This document shows, in pieces, positions 1-9,641 of a stretch of DNA of 64,000 bases. Within the stretch, counting starts at the first letter, position 1; every line of letters starts with the position of its first letter. Both the position numbers and the translations under genes were made by a program. This DNA comes from Bradyrhizobium icense (GTDB lineage Bacteria; Pseudomonadota; Alphaproteobacteria; Rhizobiales; Xanthobacteraceae): contig NZ_CP016428.1 in NCBI RefSeq assembly GCF_001693385.1, positions 1,674,001 to 1,738,000 of the forward strand. Reading direction: 5' to 3'. The notes beneath the pieces are model-generated. The model saw nothing but the letters and a program-made list of their open reading frames with translations, was not told the DNA's origin and did not search any database.

Positions 1-266
1 TCAAAGTACGTGACTGAAGGATCTGAACCGTACTTCTCCCGTACGAAGACCTTCCAGCTTTCGGAGTACATCGCCTCGGCTTCAGCGCGGGAGTTCCAGA
101 GATAGATTCCGCCGACCGTGCTGCCGTCTTGGGACAGGACATAGCACTTGCGAAAGAGACCCGTTACGCCCTGATATGTCGGAGCTGTGCTCAGGAATAT
201 GCGTCGGGCCTCGTCCCGTGTGATCGGCTTCGGCAACTGAAACGTGGTGATAGCGGTGATCATCAT
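1..266 (-). CDS. YdhR-like putative monooxygenase, cut by window edge
   Basis: The gene reads leftward off the window, so only about the first 88 residues are seen. The N-terminus (MITAITTFQLPKP) and the later GGIYLW and REKYG segments resemble small dimeric alpha/beta-barrel proteins of the YdhR putative monooxygenase family, usually about 100 residues, so only a few residues should be missing. Two adjacent ATG codons (266 and 263) follow a strong AAGGAGAG ribosome site. No substrate can be assigned. It is the only apparently intact gene left of the first pseudogene block. Confidence 0.6.
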   Translation of the reverse strand, partial: MMITAITTFQLPKPITRDEARRIFLSTAPTYQGVTGLFRKCYVLSQDGSTVGGIYLWNSRAEAEAMYSESWKVFVREKYGSDPSVTYF

Positions 267-398
267 AACTCTCCTTCCGTTGTAAAGACCGTTAGAGACG
301 CCTGCCTCTACGTGGATGGACGCCTGACTCGAATGCGAAAAAGGCAGGTCGTCGTCACGTCACGCTGACTCCCGGCGTCGGTGGACGTTGCAGGAAGT

Positions 399-707
399 TC
401 ACGCATTCGGCGATGCCAGCAGAACCGGCGACATCCAGAAGCCTGCGGCGATACTTCCCGTGGCGTCGGAAATCGCGCCCGCTACTCGAATGAGAAGCCC
501 ATCGAGGAAACCGCCGCCATGACCGCCATATTTAGCGGGCAGCCAGTAACCGAGAATTCCGGCGTCGGCCATGGCGGTATAGGCCGACGTAGGGAAGCGC
601 GGCTGCTGGTCCAGGTGCGTTACATAGTCGGGGGAGCAGTGCTGCTCGCAAAAGACCTGAACCAGGGCAACGAGCTCGCCTTGGTGATTGGTGCGCGAAA
701 AATCCAT
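399..707 (-). pseudogene. acyl-CoA dehydrogenase, N-terminal remnant
   Basis: The 102-residue frame begins with the typical acyl-CoA dehydrogenase N-terminus (MDFSRTN.., then LGYWLPAKYGGHGGGFLDGLL and GSIAAGFWMS). It stops at about residue 100, whereas the family is about 380 residues. None of the FAD-binding middle domain, catalytic glutamate or C-terminal helical domain follows in any frame. The start at 707 has an AAGG ribosome site. The gene was therefore a flavin-dependent acyl-CoA dehydrogenase and is now only a stump. Confidence 0.75.
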
Positions 708-806
708 GGGCCTTTTCTTGCTCGATCCCGCGGCTCGGTTTCAGCGATTTGTTTATGCGGCGGTGCTTCTGCGATCGGACGGTTCTGCGAATATGGCGTC
801 GTTCCA

Positions 807-1340
807 TTATTTGACAACGGCATTCGGTGTCTTGGTCCTGTCCTGCGCTGGCCATTGCCGTTCGAGCGGTGGCAACACTTGCTCCTTGCCAGTAATCTGT
901 TCGACGCTTAGCCGGTAGACCGATATCCAGTCTAGCCGTGGGAAGAACCCTTTAGGGCGGGTCGTGGCCGGCTTGCCGTACTTTTCCATGAGTCGTTCGC
1001 AGGAGGTCTGCTTTACCGCGGAGTCAGTTACCAGGCTTATCGTACCGAAGATCACGACGCTGCAATGCCGGAATCGCATTCGAAGCGGCGGTAGTCGAAA
1101 ACCTCGCCTGCCTCATCCAGGTCGAAGCATGCGAGAGCGCTGTGATCGATGTTCTGGCGGAGGTGTCCGCTTGCATTGGTGCCGTGAAGGAAGACACCGC
1201 CGTCCATCCAGACGAAGAGAAGCGGTATGCAGTATGGATACCCATCCCTTCCGATCGTAGCGAGTCGCCCGGTGTGCGCGCCCTGCACGAACGCCATCGC
1301 CTTGTCCGTGCGCCTTTCCGCGCGACGAAGCGCTCATGAT
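807..1340 (-). pseudogene. pyridoxamine-phosphate-oxidase-fold protein, frameshifted paralogue
   Basis: Leftward translation gives two overlapping pieces in different frames that together match the intact protein at 20052-20612 almost end to end. One piece covers the AHTGRLAT..GYPYCIPLLFVWMD half, the other GKYGKP..TTRPK to PAQDRTKTP. The break is near 1070. A second shift lies within the first few codons after an ATG at 1337 preceded by GGGAGGAAT. The parent is a flavin-binding split-barrel protein of unknown substrate. Conservation with the intact copy is high (roughly 80 percent over the first half by eye), so the decay is fairly recent. Confidence 0.8.
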
Positions 1341-1962
1341 TCCTCCCTGGTCAGCCGACGAATTGAGAAGACGTCGTCACGATGATCGTCATCTAGCTGC
1401 GGAACGAATCTTAAACGCGATGTGTTGCCCGCAAGACGTCCTACAGTAGCAGGTCGCGAGGGGAGCAAGCATCGAATAGAATTGAAGTGTGGCTTCCGCA
1501 AAGCTGAACAATTGCTTCATTTCGCTTCCGGCGACGTCGGACAAATAGTACCCAATCAGAAATAAGCTGCCTTTTCTGAACTGCGCATTTCCACTTGCAT
1601 TTCGCTACTTATGCCTGCCGGTCGTCGGACGCCGCCGCCACATCGTTCGATTCTCTTGAAGCGCTGGTTCACAACAACAGTCTTATCGCGTGCGAGAAAG
1701 CTTGATAGCTACACAGCCTGCGCCTGGCCGCTGTTTCGGTGGTCGCAGACGTTGTCATTGCCGAATGCAAGATCAGTCGTTTGGCTCCGGCGATCGGTGA
1801 TGAAACTCATTGCGACAGCGCTCGCGACGATCGTCGGGGTTGTGAGAGCAATTGGGAAGCTGCTCGTAAAGCAGCTAGTTACGTGATTGCGCAGTTCGTG
1901 ATGGTCTTCCGAGCCGGACGCACTTGGAACGAAGTCAGCGAGTGCAAGGAACCCGACGAAAC
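1341..1962. other. intergenic region upstream of permease
   Basis: About 620 bases with no recognisable gene. Both strands have only short frames without family signatures. It presumably holds the promoter of the rightward permease gene, but no convincing promoter or operator motif was identified. Confidence 0.5.
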
Positions 1963-3438
1963 ATGCAGTATCTTGTTTGGTCGTTGCCGATCGCGGTGGT
2001 ATTGGCATCGGTCGTTGTCGGATTTCTCGGTCCTGTTGGCGCGGGCCTGCTCGGGACAATCTCAACGGCTGCCGTAGCGTTCTCCGTTGCGCCCAAACCA
2101 TTGGATCTGCCGGCTGCCGCCCTGGTGATGGGTGAAGCTGCGTGGCTTGCCACATTAGTGGGCCTGGTGATCCTCGCAGGCCTGTTCTTCCACGAAGCAG
2201 TCGCGGCGCGCGAGCGCGATCTCGTCGAGGCCGCGGAGCCGCGGGCCAGCCGCCGCGCCCGATGTTTTGACGCGTGCTTCCTGATCGGACCGTTCATGGA
2301 GGCCGTGACCGGCTACGGAGTTGGCCAGGTTGCCGCGATTTCGGCGCTGCAAAGGGCAGGGCTACGAGGGCGGCACCTGGCGATCATGGCGCTGCTGAGC
2401 CAGACAATGGTTCCGTGGGGTGCCATGGCGAACGGCACCATGGTTGGGGCGACGCTGTCCGGATTGACGCCCACCTTGCTTGGAACGTACAGCGCAGTGC
2501 TGACGCTGCCACTACTGGCGGGCTGGCTTGCGATGTTTTGGCGTGTGGCGCGCGCTGCCGGCGTCGAGGCCAATGCCGTTCGACACATCGAGGAACTTTG
2601 CTGGATCGCAACGATCGCGATTTTGCTCGTTATCTGTAACCTTGCGATCGGTCCTGAGAGTGCCGGCGTGACGACGCTCGGTGCGCTTATTGCATTGCGG
2701 TTCTGGCTTTACGAGCGCCCATCGGCTGCCCGATTGCGGAGAGCGGCGAAGGCATGTGTACCCTATGCGGCCCTCATTCTCGGCCTTCTCGCTAGCCGGG
2801 TATTGTCCGGAATTGCACCGGCGCTCGAAAGCGTGGCCGTCCTCAAGCCGCTCGGCAATGGCCCGTCGTTGCACCCGTCGACGCACCCCGCGACTTGGCT
2901 CGTTCTGATCGGCTGCGTGACCATCCTGTCGGTCAAGCCGTCTGCTATGGTTAAAGTGGCCTGGTCGGCATGCCAGCGGGGCTGTCGATCTGTTCTGGCG
3001 ATCTTGCTCTTCCTAACGATGGCGAAGCTGATGGCAACCTCCGGCATGGCTGAAGCGTTGGGGCAGGGTGTACGGCAACTCTTTGGCGCCGGTGCGCCGC
3101 TGACGGTCCCGTTGCTCGCCGGCCTCTTCGGCTTTATTACGGGCAGCGGCAGCGCGTCGAACGGTTTACTGATGCCGGCGCAAATCTCGCTGGCACGGGA
3201 GGCGTATCTCGATCCCGGATGGATCGCGGCGATCCAGAATGTCGGCGCCGCAGCGTTGACGATGCTGTCGCCTGCGCGGGTGGCGACATGCTGTGTGCTG
3301 GCCGGGGTGCCACACCTCGAAAGACGTGTCTATGCTGGTGCATGGCCTTTCGGCGGCATCGTGGTGGCGATCCTTGTCGGCGTGTGTGCCATCATGCTCG
3401 TTGCAAAAGGAGCCGTTCCCGCGATGCGATGGGAGTGA
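1963..3438 (+). CDS. lctP: L-lactate permease family transporter
   Basis: A 491-residue, very hydrophobic protein with 12 or more membrane spans, matching the LctP (L-lactate/glycolate permease) family of proton symporters. Family signatures are visible: GPFMEAVTGYGVG near residue 109, SQTMVPWGA near 148 and TGSGSASNGLLMPAQ near 393. It is somewhat shorter than typical members (about 550). The ATG at 1963 is preferred over a TTG at 1924, because a decayed paralogue at 4766-5223 starts at the same place (MEYLAWS versus MQYLVWS); an AAGGA lies 12 bases upstream. Substrate is probably a small monocarboxylate. A broken cupin gene converges on its 3' end. Confidence 0.85.
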   Translation: MQYLVWSLPIAVVLASVVVGFLGPVGAGLLGTISTAAVAFSVAPKPLDLPAAALVMGEAAWLATLVGLVILAGLFFHEAVAARERDLVEAAEPRASRRARCFDACFLIGPFMEAVTGYGVGQVAAISALQRAGLRGRHLAIMALLSQTMVPWGAMANGTMVGATLSGLTPTLLGTYSAVLTLPLLAGWLAMFWRVARAAGVEANAVRHIEELCWIATIAILLVICNLAIGPESAGVTTLGALIALRFWLYERPSAARLRRAAKACVPYAALILGLLASRVLSGIAPALESVAVLKPLGNGPSLHPSTHPATWLVLIGCVTILSVKPSAMVKVAWSACQRGCRSVLAILLFLTMAKLMATSGMAEALGQGVRQLFGAGAPLTVPLLAGLFGFITGSGSASNGLLMPAQISLAREAYLDPGWIAAIQNVGAAALTMLSPARVATCCVLAGVPHLERRVYAGAWPFGGIVVAILVGVCAIMLVAKGAVPAMRWE

Positions 3439-3450
3439 ATACTTTCCCGT

Positions 3451-3736
3451 TCACACCGACTCCTTGAGTTCGATCTCAAGGAAGACAATCTCGGATTCGG
3501 TCTCGTTTAACATCATGCTCGACCCCGCCCTTCGGAAGCAAGAATTGCCGAGACTAATGGACGCCTTCGAACGATCTCCGTCGGAAGAGAAGATGGTCAT
3601 CTCACTCGTTGCCATTGGGACGATAACATAATCCATGTCGTGGACGTGACGGCCGGTAGCGGCGCCCGGCGCCAGTCGCCATTCGGTGACGCGAACTCTG
3701 AACTCTCCACCTGAATATCCGACCTTGCGAGAACCA
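3451..3736 (-). pseudogene. small cupin protein, frameshifted paralogue
   Basis: Leftward frames match the intact 96-residue cupin at 6727-7017: RVTEWRL, then TGRHVHDMDYVIVP and SEIVFLEIELK. The ATG at 3736 is in a different frame from the body (a base is missing before RVTEW). Further on, two small deletions replace the GVDHDVHNET metal-site segment by GSSMMLNET, so the second-motif histidine is lost. It is therefore dead or altered. It lies 12 bases from the convergent permease stop. Confidence 0.75.
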
Positions 3737-3939
3737 TTCCACTGCCTCCCGAGACAACATCGAGATCGATTCGATCGCCGACTATCGTTGATCGGACGAA
3801 TTATGGATATCGTCGGTCAACGACGCAGGCAACATCGACAGTGAACGAAAGGTGCGATGACTTGAATACACTCATTGGTGTACCGGCTTGCAGCGTTCGG
3901 CCAAAACTGTACATCATCGCCGCCGTCGTGAGCAGGAGA

Positions 3940-4465
3940 ATGCCTTGGTCAAATCGGAATGGAATTTTGGGAGCGCCGTCAAGTTGTCGGCCGCGCTCAC
4001 GGCGAAGAAGGTTTCGTCGGTCGAGCTCACGCAGCACACTATCAATAGCATCGAGCAGCACGACGGCAAAGATCAATGCGATCTGCGTGCGCGATTTCGA
4101 TCGAGCGCTTGCTGCCGCGCGCGAAGCGGATGCCATGCTCTGGCGCGGCGAGAAGAAGTTACATTGGGGCTGCCGCTGACGGTAAAGGAATCGTTCAACA
4201 TCGCAGGCTTGCCCACGACCTGGGGCTACATCCCACAAAAGGCTTTCAAACCGGCGGAAGATGCGCTCGCGATTGCCCGCGTGAAGGAGGCCGGTGGGTG
4301 ATCCTCGGCAAGACCAACGTGCCGGTGGGGCTCGCTGATTGGCAGAGCTATAACGACATCTACGGCACCACCAATAATCCATACGACCTAAAAAAACGCC
4401 CGGCGGCTCTTCGGGTGGCTCGGCGGCGGTGCTCGCCGGCGGAAACGATAAGATCGGCCTGAAGT
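3940..4465 (+). pseudogene. amidase, N-terminal remnant with several frameshifts
   Basis: Pieces in all three rightward frames line up with the first 180 or so residues of an amidase-signature enzyme: [41 protein letters not shown] (catalytic lysine), VILGKTNVP and [15 protein letters not shown] (cis-serine motif). At least four frameshifts are needed. The region holding the nucleophilic serine and everything beyond is absent. An intact amidase of the same superfamily lies at 51070-52434, but it is a different subtype. Confidence 0.8.
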
Positions 4466-4555
4466 GTAGCGGAAAGGCGTAGGTCCTTGCGTTGTCAGCA
4501 ATTGAAACGCGTGGCGGGCTACGGCGTAATAGGGGAACAGCGAACAAACAGTGCC

Positions 4556-4765
4556 CATCTTCATCGGCCATGGCGCGCCAAATCTACGCCAATGCACGTT
4601 TGAACCCGCAGCGTTGCAGCGGTCTGAATCCTTACCGCAGGCTCGAAGCCGATTGCGACAATCGCTAGAAGCGATCCGGGACGGAGCGAGCAATGTTGAT
4701 TGCCTCCGGATCCGCATGCCAGCGAGTATCGTTCCAAGCTGAAACAAGAGGGGTTGTCGACTGGT
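4556..4765 (+). repeat. 210-bp dispersed repeat, copy 1
   Basis: This block recurs almost base for base, in the same orientation, at 44168-44376. The copies share a sharp left edge (CATCTTCATCGGCCATG) and right edge (GTTGTCGACTGGT), with only a handful of differences. No open frame through it resembles a known protein, and no terminal inverted repeat was found. The right edge abuts the truncated second permease gene exactly after its PWGA codons, which suggests the element or a recombination at its end cut that gene. Confidence 0.8.
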
Positions 4766-5223
4766 GCACCCCACGGAGCCATTGTCTGGCTGAGCAACGC
4801 CAGGACCGCCACATGTAGCGGCGCGAGTCCCGCGCCCTGTAACATCGTGATCGCGGCAACCTAGCCGACGCCATAGCCCGTTAGGGCTTCCATGAAGGGG
4901 CAATCAGGAAGCAGGCGTCAAAGCAACGCGCGCGTTGCATACCCGGCGAGTGTATTAGTTCCGGGAGTCCGGTTTCGCGCGCCGCAACCGCTTCGCGGAA
5001 GAACGGGCCGCCGCCGAGGATGATAAGCCCGACGAGCGCTGCGAGCCACCCTCGCATGCGGCGCGCAACGCCTCAGTGGCATCGAGCGGTCTTGGCGCCA
5101 CCGAAAACGTGATGGAGACCGTGAGAATTGTCCCACCAAGCCGGCCCCAATCGGACTAAGAAATCCCAGAACAATCGACACCAGCACCACGGCGCTGGGC
5201 ATTGACCATGCTAGATATTCCAT
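4766..5223 (-). pseudogene. second L-lactate permease, truncated and frameshifted
   Basis: Read leftward from ATG 5223, the first 31 residues (MEYLAWSMPSAVVL..) match the N-terminus of the intact permease at 1963. The frame then shifts, and family-like segments reappear in another frame (LQGAGLAPLHVAVLALLSQ.., TMAPWGA). The homology stops precisely where the 210-bp repeat begins. About 70 percent of the transporter is therefore missing. Confidence 0.75.
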
Positions 5224-5450
5224 GTGGACCGCGCTTTCTGGTAGCGTTCGGTCTTTCCCTATCAGTCAGAAAGGGAAACTGATCCGGAAGATCCAAAAGT
5301 ACCTGTCGATTGCTCGGTTAAGTACTGCTGAAATTGACAAATGCATCCCAATGGTCCTGTTACGGCGCGTCCGCCACGATCAATGCAGAAAAGCGCAAAG
5401 TGCTGCTACTGCCTCTACAAGCGCTGAGACCGGTTGGAAGCAGGCCATGG

Positions 5451-6233
5451 CTAGAATCGAGGCCGACGCTTTTCGATAAAGGCGGCTATGCCTTCTCTTC
5501 CTTCGGGTGATGCCGCCGCGCGAGAGATTTCGTGTCCTTCGAGTTCCATTTGTTCCTCAAGCCCGTTTTGCAAGGAGCAGAACAGCAACCGTTTGACCGC
5601 CGACTGTGCATGCCGTGGTCCTTGTACCAAGGACCGGCAAACGGCGAGTGCCTCGTCGTTGAGCTTTTCATCGGGGACTGCAAGCGCGATCAATCCCCAT
5701 TGCGCAGCCTCCTGGGCCGAAAGGGTACGATTCAAGAGCATCAGCTCCTGCGCTTTTCGAATACCCACGAGGCGTGGCAGAAAATATGTTGAACTGCCGT
5801 CGGGACTCAATCCAGCGGAAGTATAGGCCATCGTAAACTTGGCGGACTCAGCCGCAACAACATAGTCGCCGGTCAGACAAAGGCTAAAGCCGCCGCCGGC
5901 CGCCATTCCGTTTACCGCGATTACCAAAGGTGCGTCCATGCGCGCAAAAATCGAGATTGCCTTATGCAGTTGATCCGCAAGTTCCTTCAGCTGGACCTCA
6001 GCTTGATCTCCCATGCTCGAGAACAGCGTCAAGTCACCTCCGACACAGAACATCTTTCCGTTTGCGGTCAGCAAGACGACCCGAACGCTCTTGTCGCTGT
6101 CGCAAATGCGCGCAATCCGCACGATTTCGTTCACAAGTGCTGCGTTGATGGCGTTGCCGACCTCAGGTCGATTGAGGGTAACGTGAGCTATCGAGTCTTC
6201 GATGCGGAACTCCACGGGGAATGGCCTGTTCAT
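5451..6233 (-). CDS. enoyl-CoA hydratase/isomerase family protein
   Basis: A 260-residue crotonase-fold protein. The oxyanion-hole segments CVGGDLTLF (about residue 63) and NGMAAGGGFSLCL (about 108) are present, followed by GLSPDGSSTYFLPRLVG (about 141). The position that holds the first catalytic glutamate in classical hydratases is AYTSAG here, while an acidic residue is kept in SPDG. This pattern is commoner in isomerases of the PaaG type than in true hydratases. ATG 6233 is chosen over an upstream GTG at 6242; a GGTGG lies five bases before it. It stands alone on the minus strand between two decayed regions. Confidence 0.85.
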   Translation of the reverse strand: MNRPFPVEFRIEDSIAHVTLNRPEVGNAINAALVNEIVRIARICDSDKSVRVVLLTANGKMFCVGGDLTLFSSMGDQAEVQLKELADQLHKAISIFARMDAPLVIAVNGMAAGGGFSLCLTGDYVVAAESAKFTMAYTSAGLSPDGSSTYFLPRLVGIRKAQELMLLNRTLSAQEAAQWGLIALAVPDEKLNDEALAVCRSLVQGPRHAQSAVKRLLFCSLQNGLEEQMELEGHEISRAAASPEGREGIAAFIEKRRPRF

Positions 6234-6242
6234 TAATACCAC

Positions 6243-6726
6243 CGACTGAATTAATTCTGTTGTGCCCTGTGAAAACTAAAACGTGCCGATCAGTGCTCTC
6301 GGTTCCGCGTGCTGCACATGGAGTTGGCAACCAGTGTCGCGAAACGGACCTCCTTGCGACTAGATCGCCAGCTGACCGATGGAAGGCGCGCAGCCCGCCG
6401 CCTCGTTCAACTAGTAACAATCCATGGGTTTGAAAATCCGGATAGCGTTGAAGTAAAACATCAATGAATCGGAATTGGATGGTCGCGATGGGGATCCTCG
6501 CACGGCCTTTCGGTATTACGCCGTGCGGTGGTCAATTCGACACCAGAGTTCGAAATATGTGAAGCGTCAGTTCAAAAAAATCGGCTTATCCAGTCCCGAG
6601 AACATTGTTAGCCATGCCTGCGTCGCTCTCCAGGTCCGAGTTGGCAAGCGATATGAACTTGAAGGGAACTTCCTTCCCGCATCGCATGGGCGGCATTCTA
6701 GAATCCTGCGACTAGGAGATATTCAA
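6243..6726. other. intergenic region between divergent genes
   Basis: About 480 bases between the leftward hydratase/isomerase and the rightward cupin. No protein family, RNA gene or clear hairpin terminator is seen. It should contain both promoters. The bases around 6540-6720 translate without family resemblance. Confidence 0.45.
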
Positions 6727-7017
6727 ATGCATCCCGCCAGGGCCGACATTCAGGTCGATACCCCCGAAGTTCGCGTGACTGAGTGGCGGCTGGTTCCTGG
6801 TAGCTCGACCGGTCGCCACGTGCACGAGATGGACTACGTCATCGTGCCAATCACCACCAGTGAGATGACCGTTTTCGCTGCTAACGGCGAACGCTCGCGG
6901 GCAAGAATCGACGCCGGCAAATCCTACTTTCGGAAGGCCGGGGTCGATCACGATGTGCATAACGAAACGACTTCGGAAATTGTGTTTCTTGAGATCGAGC
7001 TGAAGGATCAAGGGTGA
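6727..7017 (+). CDS. small cupin-domain protein
   Basis: A 96-residue single-domain cupin. The first motif is seen as GSSTGRHVHEMDYVIVP (two histidines plus an acidic residue) and the second as KAGVDHDVHNET, so the metal site looks complete. The start at 6727 follows AGGAGA seven bases upstream. A decayed paralogue at 3451-3736 supports this start (both contain ADIQV or SDIQV shortly after it). Small cupins of this kind often bind acid ligands or assist permease/oxidoreductase pathways; no substrate is visible. The next gene downstream is a pseudogene. Confidence 0.75.
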   Translation: MHPARADIQVDTPEVRVTEWRLVPGSSTGRHVHEMDYVIVPITTSEMTVFAANGERSRARIDAGKSYFRKAGVDHDVHNETTSEIVFLEIELKDQG

Positions 7018-7192
7018 TCTCTTGTGTGAGGAGAGACCCCTCTCCGCGGGGACGTCACGGCGGATAATAGTGCGGTTGCGACGCATCTGATTGAGGAAAC
7101 GGATCGGTTCACGATCTCTACGGTCGCGGAAGAAGTGCTGGACGTCGACCGCTGCGACCCCGGGTGCGAGCGCCCAGCGAAAAGAGAAACTA

Positions 7193-7702
7193 ATGAAATC
7201 TCGGGACATCCTGGTTGCACTGCTGGTGGTAATCATCCTTGGGGGCAATTTCGTGCGATCAAGATCGGCGTTCGGGAAATTCCGCCATTGCTTTTGACTG
7301 GCCTCCGCTTCCTGTGTGCTGCCGTTCCTGCGATCGTCTTCGTGAAACCTCCCAAGGTAGCGGCTAAATTCGTGGTTGCTTTCGGGTTCATGCTCGGAGT
7401 TGTGCAATTCGGACTGCTATTTACGGCCATCCATCTTGGAATGCCTGCAGGACTATCTTCAGTGGTCATGCAGCTCCAGGTGGACAGATCTTCTCAGTCG
7501 GTATCCGGCCGCAACTGTTACTCCCTTCGCTCTGCTGGTGCCGGTTGCTGGAATAGCCAGTACGCGATTTCTGCTTGGGGAGCCGATGACTGTTGTGGAG
7601 ATCGGTGGTTGCGCGATTGTGATGGCCGGCCTGGCCGTCAACGTCTGGGGAACGTCAGTTCAGGCACGGCGCAGTCGCGAGAGTGTCCGGGTAACCCGGT
7701 GA
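7193..7702 (+). pseudogene. EamA/DMT-family transporter, broken
   Basis: The N-terminus (MKSRDILVALLVVII, then GGNF) is typical of EamA drug/metabolite exporters. A base is lost immediately after it, and the frame continues as AIKIGVREIPPLLLTGLRF to GLSSVVMQLQ. The sequence then jumps to the C-terminal segment AATVTPFALLVPVAGIAST..LLGEPMT..GGCAIVMAGLAVN in another frame. The middle third (about five membrane spans) is missing. At least two frameshifts and one internal deletion make it non-functional. Confidence 0.8.
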
Positions 7703-8346
7703 ACGGCGGAGTGCCGCTTCTGTGGCCGCTTGGCTGCATCCGACAATTGGGGCGACGGTCGATGAAGATTGGACCGATGGTCATCAGCGTGGCGACGATG
7801 GCGAGCCCTGCGGGCGGACAGGTCGTTCAGTAGTCAGGGCTGAACGGCGGTTGCGATATCCAAAAGAGGAACTTCTGAAAAACTCGTTTCAGGAATGCAT
7901 GGCAAGCGATTAGCTTTGCGGCGTGAGCTTGCGGTAGGCCGGGTAGCGAAGGGGAGTTGTCGAAATTCCAGGAAAGTCATCTCGATCACGCCGGTCCTCA
8001 TATTTTCGTTCTGGCCTGAGTTGGATTAGGAAGAAGTGTCGTGAATATAGCCGGAGGCGCCGGGCTCGCGAATCGGTGGGGGTTAATCTACGCTTGATGA
8101 ATGATATTGGACTGCCCTCCGACGAAGTAGCGAGACGAATCGCGATACTGGATCACCAGCTGAGGACCATGTTCTGGTGACTGGCACGGCGACGCGTCGG
8201 CACTGGCATCGCTGCAGAGAGTGGCGGATGAGTTGTCTTTTCGGCTGCATATCTAAAGCGCGGTTCAGCGTACTGATATATAATCATCCGGGGTTTTTGG
8301 TGGCGGCCTCGGTTAAGGATCGATTGGGCATCGTCGAGAAAGAATT
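7703..8346. other. gene-free region between pseudogenes
   Basis: About 640 bases with no recognisable coding, RNA or repeat signal on either strand. It is flanked by broken genes on both sides and is probably decayed sequence. Confidence 0.45.
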
Positions 8347-8836
8347 ATGCAGATTAGAGACGCAGTTGAAACTGACCTGCGGCAGATCCTCGTCATACAT
8401 AATGAAGTGATCGCGAATTCAACCGCAATCTATGCTGAGGACCCTGTGTCCTACGAAGACCGCCGCGACTGGTTCAATCTTCGAAAGAGACCCAATCCTT
8501 GTTGCGGAAGATAGCTCCGGAGTGACCGGGTATTGTTCATTCGGTGAATTTAGGGCGTGGCCATGCTACAGACATACGATTGAGCATTCCGTTCATGTCA
8601 GGGCTGACTGCAGGGGGCAGCGGATTGGTCGTCAGCTCATGGGCGAACTTATTGCCCGGGCAACGAGCTTGGGCAAGCATGTTCTGGTGGGTGGGATTGA
8701 TGCGGAGAACGTTGCCAGCCGGGCTCTCCACGCACGGCTGGGATTTGAGGAAGTGGCCCATTTCAAGCAGGTAGGGCGCAAATTCGGCAGATGGCTTGAT
8801 TCGGTCTTTACGCAGAAGATGCTTGAGGACAGATGA
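8347..8836 (+). pseudogene. GNAT acetyltransferase (PAT-like), one frameshift
   Basis: From ATG 8347 the frame reads MQIRDAVETDL..VIHNEVIANSTAIY..EDRRDWFNLRK, which is the N-terminus of phosphinothricin-acetyltransferase-like GNAT enzymes. One base is missing near 8487. The next frame continues without a break to the stop: DPILVAEDSSGVTGYCSFG, VRADCRGQRIGRQLM (acetyl-CoA loop) and ENVASRALHARLGFEEV. With one base restored the protein would be about 163 residues, normal for the family. A single lesion means either very recent inactivation or a sequencing error. Confidence 0.8.
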
Positions 8837-8957
8837 GATTGCTGCGTCGATCCCAACGCTACCTGAAGGGAACGTCCTAAGTTCGGCATCCTGCAGCTCC
8901 GCGATGAAGCTCAAGGGAATTAGCAATGATGTGTGCCCGAGTTGGATTAATGGCGCC

Positions 8958-9589
8958 ATGTTTCTCTATGTAGATTCTGAGTTTACGTCTCTCATATGCC
9001 ATGTCTGCGTTCGTCGCTCTCGTTGAGAAGGGCATTTCGTTTGAAATACGGGCCATAGATCTCCGGACGAGAGCGAACAATACGCCCGAGTATGCAAGGC
9101 TATCTCTTACGCGACGGGTTCCCACTCTTGGACGGTGAATTTGCCCTGTCGGAATCATCCGCGATCGCGGAGTATCTGGACGACGTTTATCCTGATCCGC
9201 CGATATTTCCTGTGGAATCGACGTTGCGCGCGAGAGCGCGTCAGCTTCAGGCGTGGCTGCGGAGCGATTTCATGCCGATCCGTCAGGAGCGGCCCACGTC
9301 GAGCATCTTCTATCAGCAGAGTATCGCTCCTCTGTCGAGCGACGCAGCCATTTCTGTCGAGAAGTTCTGTTCAGCGGCTGCTGAATGGCTCAGCCATGGA
9401 GGCGAGTACCTTTATGGCCGCTGGTCAATTGCCGATGGTGATCTGGCGCTGATGCTGAACCGATTGATATTGAACGGTGATGATGTTCCAGATCGTCTGG
9501 CGCATTATGCAAGCGCGCAGTGGAGGCGACCGTCTGTTCAGCAATGGGTCCGGAAGGAACGGCCGGCCTTCCCGGAAGCTGAGTCGTAG
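8958..9589 (+). pseudogene. YfcF-like glutathione S-transferase, frameshifted
   Basis: Three frames make up one GST of the YfcF type. MFLYVDSEF is followed by a shift to YAMSAFVALVEKGISFEIRAIDL and TRRVPTL. A second shift near 9130 leads to DGEFALSESSAIAEYLDD, ARQLQAWLRSDFMPIRQERPT and GRWSIADGDLALMLNRL. Length and order agree with intact relatives of about 210 residues. An intact but different GST is at 20727-21374. Confidence 0.8.
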
Positions 9590-9641
9590 CTGGATCAGGG
9601 CCGGTTATGGTGGCCTTTGCTAAAGTCGGGAGCCGGACACG

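Noticed and set aside
3801..4571. Long leftward open frame of 256 codons
   Set aside because: It runs opposite to a clear amidase remnant whose motifs are legible on the plus strand. The leftward translation is arginine- and serine-rich with no family resemblance.
4556..4765. The 210-bp repeat as a coding exon of a transposase
   Set aside because: All six frames are interrupted or lack similarity, and both copies tolerate a one-base length difference, so coding is unlikely.
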